Assembly: GCF_003024385.1 (NCBI RefSeq)
Contig: NZ_PVZN01000002.1
Span: 372,001-436,000 of the forward strand
Direction of reading: 5' to 3'
DNA length: 64,000 nucleotides
Origin: Pseudomonas sp. BBP2017
GTDB taxonomy: Bacteria; Pseudomonadota; Gammaproteobacteria; Pseudomonadales; Pseudomonadaceae
Of this stretch, positions 55,956 through 63,205 are shown one piece after another. Both the position numbers and the translations under genes were made by a program. The notes beneath the pieces were generated by a model. It saw only the letters and a list, made by a program, of their open reading frames with translations, was not told the origin of the DNA and did not search any database. The first letter of the stretch is position 1, and each line of letters begins with the position of its first letter.

Positions 55956-57698
55956 ATGCAACGAGTAATTCCCAATCTGTTGGCCGCGACCCTGGCTTTT
56001 TCTTCCTTGCAGGTCATGGCCGCCGCTGATCTGGTGCTGGTCAACGGTAAGGTGTACACCGCCGAGCCCGGCCAAGCCCTGATGCAAGCAGTGGCGGTCA
56101 AGGATGGCAAGATTCTGCAAGTGGGCACAGATGCGCAGATCAATGCGCTGGCCGACGCCCACACCCAACGCATCGACCTGGCTGGCAAAGTGCTGATGCC
56201 GGGGATGATCGACACCCACAGTCATCCGGTAGCGGCCGCATTCGCTACATTGGGCGCTAACCTGGAAGATGAAGTCAAGCCGTTGCCGGAGCTTGAGCAA
56301 TGGATACTTGCCGAGCTCAAGGACGGTCGCGGACGTGCCGCTGATATCATCAGTATCGCCGGCGTGAGCTCAGCCTATTGGGAGAAAAGCCGCGAACTGG
56401 GCCAGCTGTTCAATCAGGGGCGTTGGGCGGATCAACCGTTGGTGCTCAACGGTATCGATGGCCACACCGGCTGGGCCAACAACGCCATGCTCAAGAGGCT
56501 GAAAATCGACGCCGTACTGGTCAAGGGTATGTCAGAGCAGGACCGCGGCTATGTAGGTCACGATGCTGACTTCACGCCAAACGGCTATTTTTCCGAATCG
56601 CAATGGGACCAGGTGCGTAGCCAGATTCCTGCCGCCAGTGAAGAGGTCATGCTCAAGGCCGCCCGTGAAGCGGTGCGGATCAACAATCAGTACGGTGTGA
56701 CCGCCTGGATGGACGCGGCTGCCAACGCTGGCAGCGGCGATTCTCTGTTTGATTTCAAAGCCACCGGGCAAAGCTACGGCGTGTTGCCGCTGTACCGCAC
56801 CCTGGCCGAGCAGGGCGAACTGAACGCCCATGTGGCCGCCTTGATGATTGCCAACCCCAAGAGCCGGCCAGCGGACCTTGAGGTATTGGCCAGCGTCATG
56901 AAGAAATTTGAGGACGTGCCCAACCTGAGTTTTCCGGGTATCAAGGTCTTTGTTGATGGCGTGCTGGAGTATCCCGGGCAGACAGCCGCAGTGCTTTCAC
57001 CCTATAAAAACAGTCAGAAAAATGGTCAGCTGTTGATCGAGCCCGAGCACTTTGGCGAGCTGGTGGCCGCAGCAGAGCAGCGCGACTGGATCGTTCATAT
57101 GCATGCCGTTGGCGACCGGGCGGTGCGCGAGGCACTCAATGGTGTCGACTACGCGCGCAAGCTCAACAACAGCGCCAAGGCTCACAGCATCAGCCACCTG
57201 CAAGTGGTCGACCCCAAGGACTTTGCACGTTTCCAACAACTGGGAGTGATCGCCTCGATGCAGCTGCTTTGGGCCACGGGGGAGAGTTACACCGTGGAAC
57301 TGGTCAAACCCTACATCAGTGCATCGGCTTACAGCTACCAGTACCCGGCCAACTCCCTGCAGCACGCCGGGGCAATGATTGCCGGCGCCAGTGACTGGCC
57401 AGTGTCCAGCCCCAACCCGTGGAATGCCATTGCCCAGGCGAGTACGCGCAAAGGGCCGTTGGGGGTGCTCAACGCCAAGGAAAGTGTCGACCGCCAGGTC
57501 ATGTTCCAGGCCTACACCCTGAACGCCGCCAAGGCACTGCGCCTGGATCAGCAGATTGGCTCATTGACGCCCGGCAAGCAGGCTGACCTGATCGTCCTCG
57601 ATCGGGATGTGTTCAAGGTCAGCAACGATGAGTTGTTCGACACTCAAGTGCTGAAGACTTTCTTCGCCGGCAAACAGGTCTACGCACCCGCCTCCTGA
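55956..57698 (+). CDS. Periplasmic amidohydrolase (YtcJ-like, amidohydrolase_3)
   Basis: A 580-residue metal-dependent hydrolase with a signal peptide (about 1-22, MAAA). The metal-binding HxH is His88/His90 in GMIDTHSHP, a later ligand is in HMHAVGDRA, and the closing VDRQVMFQAYTLNAAKALRL and LTPGKQADLIVLD are the usual amidohydrolase C-terminus. YtcJ-type enzymes cleave N-substituted or cyclic amides; the substrate is unknown. The outer-membrane porin gene follows after 96 bp. Confidence 0.9.
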   Translation: MQRVIPNLLAATLAFSSLQVMAAADLVLVNGKVYTAEPGQALMQAVAVKDGKILQVGTDAQINALADAHTQRIDLAGKVLMPGMIDTHSHPVAAAFATLGANLEDEVKPLPELEQWILAELKDGRGRAADIISIAGVSSAYWEKSRELGQLFNQGRWADQPLVLNGIDGHTGWANNAMLKRLKIDAVLVKGMSEQDRGYVGHDADFTPNGYFSESQWDQVRSQIPAASEEVMLKAAREAVRINNQYGVTAWMDAAANAGSGDSLFDFKATGQSYGVLPLYRTLAEQGELNAHVAALMIANPKSRPADLEVLASVMKKFEDVPNLSFPGIKVFVDGVLEYPGQTAAVLSPYKNSQKNGQLLIEPEHFGELVAAAEQRDWIVHMHAVGDRAVREALNGVDYARKLNNSAKAHSISHLQVVDPKDFARFQQLGVIASMQLLWATGESYTVELVKPYISASAYSYQYPANSLQHAGAMIAGASDWPVSSPNPWNAIAQASTRKGPLGVLNAKESVDRQVMFQAYTLNAAKALRLDQQIGSLTPGKQADLIVLDRDVFKVSNDELFDTQVLKTFFAGKQVYAPAS

Positions 57699-57794
57699 CC
57701 GCTCTCCTTGACGATACCTGGCTCCTTGCGTAGCGAGGGGCTCGGTTTCGCCTGCACGAATCTACCCGCACACCGATAACAACAAGGGTTTTGT

Positions 57795-58535
57795 ATGAAC
57801 GCACGCGCCATTTTCTCCCTCGTCAGCTTGTTGCTGACCCCCTTGAGCAGCCAGGCCCTGACGCTGAGCGAAGACTTCTCCCTGGAGGTGGAACTCACTG
57901 CAGCCAGCGACTACCGCAGCCGGGGCATCTCGCAAACCCTTGGCGATCCGGCCCTGCAGGCTGGCGCTACGCTGCTCCACAGCAGTGGCTTGTATCTGGG
58001 GGCCTGGACCTCTAACGTCGATTTCGGTTTTGACTTCAAGACCCGCCAGGAGCTGGAGTACTACGCAGGTTGGTACTGGCAAGCGAGCGATGCCATCAGC
58101 CTTGATCTGGGGTACATCAAATATGCCTATCCCAAGGAGGGCCAGTTCAACTTGAGCGAGGTTTACGCCATCCTCGAACTTTACGGGGTACAACTGGGAG
58201 CCTACTACTCCGATGACACGCCGAATGTCTTTGGTAAGGACCAGGACACGCTCTACACCTACCTCGGTTACAGTTTTGCGCTGCCAGGCGAAGTGGGGCT
58301 GGCGTTGCGGGCAGGGCGCAATGATGTAAAAGATCCGGCGTTCTGGTCGGCCAGTGGCGATGACCGTAAGGCTTACTATGAGTGGGAGGCGAAACTTAGC
58401 CGTGAGTTTGTCGGGGTTACCTGGGGGCTGAGCTATGTCGACACAGACCTGTCGAAAAGCGAGTGCATCAGTTGGTACGGTTATGACGACCTGTGCACGG
58501 CGACAGTGGTGGTCAGCGCCAGCAAGACGTTCTGA
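57795..58535 (+). CDS. TorF family putative outer-membrane porin
   Basis: A 246-residue protein with a signal peptide (ending SSQA, about residue 21), then LEVELTAASDYRSRGISQTL, the typical start of the TorF/TIGR02001 porin family, with alternating beta-strand composition and a C-terminal Phe. It would be a small outer-membrane channel. Its position after the periplasmic amidohydrolase suggests it brings in that enzyme's substrate. Confidence 0.87.
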   Translation: MNARAIFSLVSLLLTPLSSQALTLSEDFSLEVELTAASDYRSRGISQTLGDPALQAGATLLHSSGLYLGAWTSNVDFGFDFKTRQELEYYAGWYWQASDAISLDLGYIKYAYPKEGQFNLSEVYAILELYGVQLGAYYSDDTPNVFGKDQDTLYTYLGYSFALPGEVGLALRAGRNDVKDPAFWSASGDDRKAYYEWEAKLSREFVGVTWGLSYVDTDLSKSECISWYGYDDLCTATVVVSASKTF

Positions 58536-58550
58536 GGGCTGTTGGGGATC

Positions 58551-58620
58551 TGTGGGAGCGGGCTTGCCCCGCGATGCGATGTGGCTGACAGCGTGCAATC
58601 GCGGGGCAAGCCCCACCACA
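58551..58620. repeat. REP element, inverted pair
   Basis: The left arm, 58551-58575, is a canonical REP sequence and the right arm, 58598-58620, is its complement with a small deletion in the CCCGCTCCCAC part. It follows the TorF porin stop and precedes the truncated chrA. Confidence 0.85.
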
Positions 58621-58674
58621 ATAACGGCTTTAATTATGTATTGTTAAAAACTGCGGCTTTACGAAGAACAGTAC

Positions 58675-58926
58675 ATGCCCCTCAACCACGATCGCAGCCC
58701 ATGGCAGGTCTTTCTGATTTTCCTGCGCCTGGGCTTGACCTCGTTTGGAGGTCCTGTCGCCCACCTAGGCTACTTTCGCGATGAATTCGTCTGCCGTCGC
58801 GGCTGGTTGAGCGAGCGCTGTTATGCCGATCGGGTAACGCTCTGCCAGTTTCTGTCCGGCTCCGCCAGCAGTCAGGTCGGTATCGCGCTGGGGCTGTCGC
58901 AGGCAGGCTACCGTGGTTGGTGGTGA
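58675..58926 (+). pseudogene. Chromate transporter (ChrA), truncated after about 80 residues
   Basis: The frame reads QVFLIFLRLGLTSFGGPVAH and CQFLSGSASSQVGIALGLSQ, the N-terminal signature of ChrA chromate transporters. It then ends at GYRGWW and a TGA at 58924, where intact ChrA continues for several hundred residues. A decayed REP sequence begins about 30 bp on. Non-functional as it stands. Confidence 0.8.
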
Positions 58927-58953
58927 TCGGATGTGGCATTGCGGGTTGGTTTA

Positions 58954-58979
58954 CTGTAGGTGCGGGCTTGCCTCGCGCA
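58954..58979. repeat. Single diverged REP half-element
   Basis: CTGTAGGTGCGGGCTTGCCT with CGCGCAA following is a mutated REP arm without a partner. It lies just downstream of the broken chrA and before the small gene at 59013. Confidence 0.6.
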
Positions 58980-59012
58980 AAGGACGATTGATCGCTCCTC
59001 GACGAGCAAGCA

Positions 59013-59309
59013 TCATTTTTGCCCAAGCAATCGCTCGATCTGCGCCATTTCCCAGGTACTGAGCAAACTGACCGGATCCGTGCCGTAGCGTTGCCAGGTG
59101 TCCAGTGAGCCTTCCCGGCCATCCGGGTGCCTGCAGCGTTCGCAGTGGTGTAAGCGACCTCCTTCGAAATCCAGCAGCAATTGCCAGCCTTCGATCCCGA
59201 CCCATACTTGCCCGCACGTCTGATGCTGTTCCAGTTGCTGCAAGAAACGCACGCCCATGGCGACGTCGCGCAATTGTTGGTAGACCTCGCGGGAGAGCAG
59301 GGTGGGCAT
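59013..59309 (-). CDS. Small conserved Pseudomonas protein (DUF7693-like)
   Basis: A 98-residue soluble protein with VYQQLRDVAMGVRFLQQLEQ at the N-terminus and a HHCERCRHPDGR segment that may bind metal. From memory it resembles a Pseudomonas-only family called DUF7693; I am not certain of that name. The downstream gap to 58927 has only a diverged REP. Confidence 0.65.
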   Translation of the reverse strand: MPTLLSREVYQQLRDVAMGVRFLQQLEQHQTCGQVWVGIEGWQLLLDFEGGRLHHCERCRHPDGREGSLDTWQRYGTDPVSLLSTWEMAQIERLLGQK

Positions 59310-59351
59310 CGGTAATCACTCGGTAAATGCAAAGTGTACAGTGGCAACCCT

Positions 59352-59738
59352 TCAGGCATCACGCAGCAAATCCTGGGCATCCAGCAGCCGGTAGGCAATC
59401 TCCGGCTGACGTTCCAGCGCCCGGCGGATGGCGGCGGCGATGCTCTGCCGGGTTTTGCGGCACAGGCCCGGCAGTTCTTCAATCTGGATGTTGAAACCGC
59501 GCATGGTCCGCACTTCGTTGTCGCTGGGGCTAATCTGCAGGCGGATGCCAAGGTTCTCGTAGAGCTTGCACTGCATGTGCTCCAGATCTGCCAGGCTCTG
59601 CAGATTCTCCAGGCGCTCGAGCAGGCGCTTTTCTTCCTGACGGGTCAGTAGCAGGATGCGCAGGTCCTGCAGCGATTCGCGGCCGCAGTCGCAGGCGCCG
59701 GGCGGGCAGGGGGAGCGGGTGGGCAAGGAGGCGTTCAT
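59352..59738 (-). CDS. Conserved hypothetical protein with N-terminal Cys motif
   Basis: A 128-residue protein: CPPGACDCGRE at residues 9-19, then a helical, charged region (LLTRQEEKRLLERLENLQSL) and EVRTMRGFNIQIEELPGLCR. I recall close homologues in Pseudomonas without a function. The start at 59738 has GGAGG unusually near (2 bp); ATG at 59750 is an alternative and may use another site. Cysteine spacing suggests a small metal site. Confidence 0.75.
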   Translation of the reverse strand: MNASLPTRSPCPPGACDCGRESLQDLRILLLTRQEEKRLLERLENLQSLADLEHMQCKLYENLGIRLQISPSDNEVRTMRGFNIQIEELPGLCRKTRQSIAAAIRRALERQPEIAYRLLDAQDLLRDA

Positions 59739-59864
59739 GACCTCCAGCATAGCGACGCTAACCGGCTTTTGCCCAGAGGCGAACCGCAACCTGTCGTCGG
59801 GCGGCGGGTATGGCTGACGTGGAGGGCTGGGCCCCGCGTCTGCAGGGGCCACAGTTGTAAGCGT

Positions 59865-60938
59865 TCAAGGCGTGATCGCAACCTTCATCACCCCGTCACG
59901 CTGATGCGCAAACAGCTCATAGGCGGCCTCGATATCGTCCAGCTTGAAGCGGTGGGTGACCAGCGGCTTGAGATCGACGCTGCCACTGCCGACCACTTCC
60001 ATCAACCGGCGCATGCGCTCCTTGCCACCGGGGCACAGGGTACTGACGATGCTGTAGTCACCCAGGCCTGCGGCAAATGCCGACAGCGGGATGGTCAGGT
60101 CGGACGAATACACGCCCAGGCTCGACAAGGTGCCGCCCGGGCGCAGGATGCGCAGGGCCGACTCGAAGGTTGATTGGGTGCCGAGTGCTTCGATAGCGAC
60201 ATCCACGCCGCGGCCATGGGTCAGGGCCATGATCTGTTCTACCACATTGCCCTGCTTGAAATCGACCACATGGGTGGCCCCCAACTGACGCGCAACCGTC
60301 AGCCGCGCAGCGACGGTATCGACACCGATAATGGTGCTCGCCCCCATCAGGCGGGCGCCTGCCACGGCACACAGTCCGATTGGGCCCAGGGCGAACACTG
60401 CGACCGTGTCACCGATACGTACGCCGCCACGTTCGGCACCGGAAAAACCGGTGGACATGATGTCCGGGCACATCAGTACCTGTTCATCACTCAGGCTGTC
60501 GGGGATTGGTGACAGGTTGGCCATGGCATCGGGCACCAAGACGTATTCGGCCTGGCAACCATCGATGGTGTTGCCGAACTTCCAGCCGCCAGCGGGGCGG
60601 AAACCGTGTGGTGTGCCAGGGCCGTCCTGAGAGGCGCAGCCGCACAGGCAGGCATAACTGTGGCCGCTGGGGGTGATTGCCCCGGCGATGACTCGCTGGC
60701 CTTCGCTGAAGCCCTGGACCTGGCTGCCAAGCTTTTCAATGATGCCGACCGGCTCATGACCGATGGTCAGGCCTTTGGCGACCGGGTATTCGCCGCGCAG
60801 GATGTGCACGTCGGTGCCGCAAATCGTCGTGGTGGTAATGCGCAGCAGCGCGTCGGAAGGCCCCACTTCGGGGATAGGTTTTTCATCCAGAACAATGCGG
60901 TTCTTTTCAACGAAGATTGCCGCTTTCATGCGGGACAT
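59865..60938 (-). CDS. Zinc-binding alcohol dehydrogenase (MDR family)
   Basis: A 357-residue zinc dehydrogenase. Catalytic zinc residues are in TTICGTDVHILRGEYP (Cys40) and GHEPVG, a Cys-rich segment (YACLCGCASQDG) takes the structural zinc place, and the NAD motif is ALGPIGLCAVAGAR. It belongs with secondary-alcohol and threonine-type dehydrogenases. The ATG at 60938 has GGAG eight bases upstream; the ATG at 60944 sits too close and the one at 60929 is also in frame. Confidence 0.92.
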   Translation of the reverse strand: MSRMKAAIFVEKNRIVLDEKPIPEVGPSDALLRITTTTICGTDVHILRGEYPVAKGLTIGHEPVGIIEKLGSQVQGFSEGQRVIAGAITPSGHSYACLCGCASQDGPGTPHGFRPAGGWKFGNTIDGCQAEYVLVPDAMANLSPIPDSLSDEQVLMCPDIMSTGFSGAERGGVRIGDTVAVFALGPIGLCAVAGARLMGASTIIGVDTVAARLTVARQLGATHVVDFKQGNVVEQIMALTHGRGVDVAIEALGTQSTFESALRILRPGGTLSSLGVYSSDLTIPLSAFAAGLGDYSIVSTLCPGGKERMRRLMEVVGSGSVDLKPLVTHRFKLDDIEAAYELFAHQRDGVMKVAITP

Positions 60939-61050
60939 GGCCATTTCTCCTGAACAGGTGTGCGTGGCTGGGTCGTGCAGACTGCGTTCAGGGTGCGCGT
61001 TTGGCAGGCGCAAGGCTAGTGATCAGGATCAATAAGAGGGAGGTAAAAGC

Positions 61051-61116
61051 ATCGCGGGGCAAGCCCGCTCCCACAGGTTCTACCTCAACCTGGTGGGAGC
61101 GGGCTTGCCCCGCGAT
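61051..61116. repeat. REP element, perfect inverted pair
   Basis: 24-bp arms at 61051-61074 and 61093-61116 are exact complements with an 18-nt loop. It lies between the amidotransferase stop (61140) and the dehydrogenase start (60938) on the minus strand and may end the amidotransferase transcript. Confidence 0.9.
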
Positions 61117-61139
61117 GACTTCGAACTGGCGAAATCAGA

Positions 61140-61955
61140 TCAAGCCGCCGAGCTCAGTTGGTTAACGCCTTGAGCCTTGACCATCTGCTTGCGGCAGGCG
61201 TCACCAAAGGCCTGGAACATCTTCACCGAATCCGGGTTCTTTGCCGCTTGCCATTCCGGGTGCCATTGTACGGCGAACAGGAAGGGCGACAGGCTTGGTG
61301 CGTGGATAGCCTCTACCAGGCCATCTTCGGCGTGAGCCAACGGCTCAATGCCTTTGCCGAGGGTTTTCAGGCCCTGGCCGTGCAGCGAGTTGACGCGGAT
61401 CTCGTCGATTTGCAGCAGTTTTTGCAGCCAGCTGCCTTGCTCCAGACGCACGCTGTGCACCGCACTGTACTGCACGTCTACCGGATCTTCGGGGTTTTCC
61501 CGGTGATCGTTGAAGCCGGTTTCTGCGTAAACCTTCTGGTAGATGTCGCCACCCAAGGCTACGTTGATTTCTTGCATGCCACGGCAGATACCGAAGATCG
61601 GCAGACCACGGGCAATGGCTGCTTTCACCAGGGGCAGGTCGAACAGGTCGCGGTCACGATCCTGGGCTTTGCCTGGGGTCTGGTTTTCCTGGCCGTAGAG
61701 CGCTGGGTCGATGTTGCTGCCAGCACCAGTGAGGTAAACACCGTCAGCCATGTCCAGGTAGGTTTCGAGGTCTTCGATGCCGCAGCAGGTCGGTACCAGA
61801 ACCGGTACGCAACCGGCATGTTCAACCAGCGGCACGATGTATTTGTGGGTCATGACCTGATAGTCGTGACCTTTGCGCTCCTGGGCGCCCATGGTCATCA
61901 GGACGACGGGTTTGCGAAGGGGTTGTTTCTTATTGCCAATGTTGCTGTTGGGCAT
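61140..61955 (-). CDS. Gamma-glutamyl-GABA hydrolase-like class I amidotransferase (PuuD/SpuA-like)
   Basis: A 271-residue class I glutamine-amidotransferase-fold hydrolase. The triad is Cys124 (FGICRGMQE), His232 and Glu234 (VQWHPEW). PuuD-type enzymes split gamma-glutamyl-GABA in putrescine breakdown. No other puu/spu genes are next to it, and an amino-acid ABC operon lies 443 bp upstream on the same strand. The ATG at 61955 has AAGGTG before it. Confidence 0.88.
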   Translation of the reverse strand: MPNSNIGNKKQPLRKPVVLMTMGAQERKGHDYQVMTHKYIVPLVEHAGCVPVLVPTCCGIEDLETYLDMADGVYLTGAGSNIDPALYGQENQTPGKAQDRDRDLFDLPLVKAAIARGLPIFGICRGMQEINVALGGDIYQKVYAETGFNDHRENPEDPVDVQYSAVHSVRLEQGSWLQKLLQIDEIRVNSLHGQGLKTLGKGIEPLAHAEDGLVEAIHAPSLSPFLFAVQWHPEWQAAKNPDSVKMFQAFGDACRKQMVKAQGVNQLSSAA

Positions 61956-62025
61956 ATGTCACCTTGGGACAGGCGCGGCCTGTCATTATTGTGCAGGCGC
62001 GCGGCTGAAACCTTTGCGCTACCTG

Positions 62026-62080
62026 AGGTTTCGAGCACTGCCGGAAGGGCGCTTGAGGCCTGTGTTTCCGGTCGAAACCT
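62026..62080. promoter_or_regulatory. Separated inverted repeat upstream of the PuuD-like gene
   Basis: AGGTTTCGA (62026-62034) and TCGAAACCT (62072-62080) are exact complements 37 bp apart, 71-125 bp upstream of the start codon. A third partial copy GAAACCT is at 62007-62013. Could be a repressor-binding pair; no regulator can be assigned. Confidence 0.3.
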
Positions 62081-62301
62081 GTCATACAGCTTGCCAGAGC
62101 CGTTTAATATGTCAAACGACTTCAGATTGCGCGGGCGAAGCTTGTCATTGCCTCGGTGCAATTATCGCTGTGCGTGCCTTGCCTGCCGGCACTGCGAGCG
62201 CTAGTAGCGGTTAATTATATTTGACAGTCAGCCAGCCACTGGCCACCTATACTCTGCCCATCGGCAACAGCCTGCAGTCGTTGACCGGCATAGCGGGGCC
62301 A

Positions 62302-62318
62302 GGGGCGCTACGCGCCCC
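62302..62318. other. GC-rich hairpin in the intergenic region
   Basis: GGGGCGC and GCGCCCC flank a 3-nt loop TAC. A very stable stem, without a T tract. Possibly part of the ABC-operon 3' region. Confidence 0.4.
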
Positions 62319-62365
62319 ATCGCCGGCAACGCCGGCTCCTACAGCTAACCAAGCGGAAGACAGTT

Positions 62366-62383
62366 GCTCCCACTGTAGGGAGC
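62366..62383 (-). terminator. REP-derived hairpin after the ABC ATPase gene
   Basis: GCTCCC (62366-62371) pairs with GGGAGC (62378-62383) around ACTGTA, and GGGCTTG follows as in the REP core. It lies 16 bp past the stop of the minus-strand ABC gene, so it may act as its terminator, but there is no strong T run. Confidence 0.45.
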
Positions 62384-62398
62384 GGGCTTGCGATTGCA

Positions 62399-63187
62399 TC
62401 AGTGCAAAATTTGCGCGAGGAAGCCCTTGGCCCGCGCACTCTGTGGGTTATTGAAAAACGCCTCCGGGCTGGCATCTTCAATAATCTGCCCGCCATCAAG
62501 AAACAGCACCCGCTCGGCCACCTGGCGGGCAAAGCCCATTTCATGGGTGACGCAAAGCATGGTCATGCCGGTGTCCGCCAGTTTCACCAGCACATCCAGC
62601 ACTTCGGCGACCATTTCCGGATCGAGTGCCGAGGTCGGCTCGTCGAACAGCATGATCTTCGGCTTCATGCACAGCGCCCGGGCAATTGCCACGCGCTGTT
62701 GCTGGCCGCCAGAGAGCTGGCTGGGGTATTTATTGGCCTGGCTCTCGATGCCCACCTTGTTCAGGTAGAAGCGCGCACGCTCCTCCGCTTCCTTGCGCGA
62801 CAGGCCGCGTACGCTCATCGGTGCCAGGGTGCAGTTGTCCAGCACGCTCATGTGCGGGAACAGGTTGAAGTGCTGGAACACCATGCCGATTTCACTGCGT
62901 ACGTCCGCAGCCTGGCGGGTGGTCAGGGCCAGGTCAGTGTCGTTGACACGGATATGGCCTTTCTCGGCGATTTCCAGGCGGTTGATGCAGCGGATCAGTG
63001 TGGATTTGCCCGAGCCCGAAGGCCCGCACAGGACAATGCGCTCGCCTTCACGAACGTTCAGGTTGATGTCGCGCAGCACATGATAGGCGCCGTAGTGTTT
63101 GTTCAAACCCTCGATGCTGACCACGATTTTGCGCGGGTCGGCGTGCGGGGCAGGGCTGGTTGCTGCAAGGCTCAGTGAAGCGGTCAT
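62399..63187 (-). CDS. Amino-acid ABC transporter ATP-binding protein (AapP/GlnQ type)
   Basis: A 262-residue ATPase. Walker A GPSGSGKS (55-62), signature LSGGQQQR, Walker B IMLFDEPTSALD and the switch histidine in CVTHEMGF are intact. The sequence is of the polar-amino-acid (general L-amino acid/glutamine) importer group. GGAGA precedes the ATG. It starts 18 bp after the D-amino-acid dehydrogenase, so these are the last two genes of an operon whose permease and binding-protein genes should lie beyond the right edge. Confidence 0.95.
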   Translation of the reverse strand: MTASLSLAATSPAPHADPRKIVVSIEGLNKHYGAYHVLRDINLNVREGERIVLCGPSGSGKSTLIRCINRLEIAEKGHIRVNDTDLALTTRQAADVRSEIGMVFQHFNLFPHMSVLDNCTLAPMSVRGLSRKEAEERARFYLNKVGIESQANKYPSQLSGGQQQRVAIARALCMKPKIMLFDEPTSALDPEMVAEVLDVLVKLADTGMTMLCVTHEMGFARQVAERVLFLDGGQIIEDASPEAFFNNPQSARAKGFLAQILH

Positions 63188-63205
63188 ATTGTTATTCTCC
63201 CGCGA

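Larger units (their letters stand above)
61956..62398. other. 443-bp intergenic region before the PuuD-like gene
   Basis: No gene found. It should hold the promoter of the minus-strand PuuD-like gene. A separated 9-bp inverted repeat AGGTTTCGA (62026-62034) / TCGAAACCT (62072-62080) may be an operator. A small GGGGCGC/GCGCCCC hairpin (62302-62318) and a REP-derived hairpin (62366-62383) lie near the ABC gene end. A TTGACA at 62221 with TATACT at 62248 has a 21-bp spacer, too long for a normal promoter. Confidence 0.6.

Noticed and set aside
59352..59852. 166-codon version of the protein at 59352
   Set aside because: The extra N-terminal residues are Pro/Ala-rich, start without a ribosome site and differ from remembered homologues that begin MNASLPTRSP.
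58551..61116. CRISPR-like array from repeated GC-rich palindromes
   Set aside because: The copies are inverted pairs of the REP family scattered at gene ends, without regular spacers or cas genes.
62221..62253. Sigma-70 promoter TTGACA...TATACT
   Set aside because: The spacer is 21 bp, well over the normal 16-18, and there is no plus-strand gene downstream.
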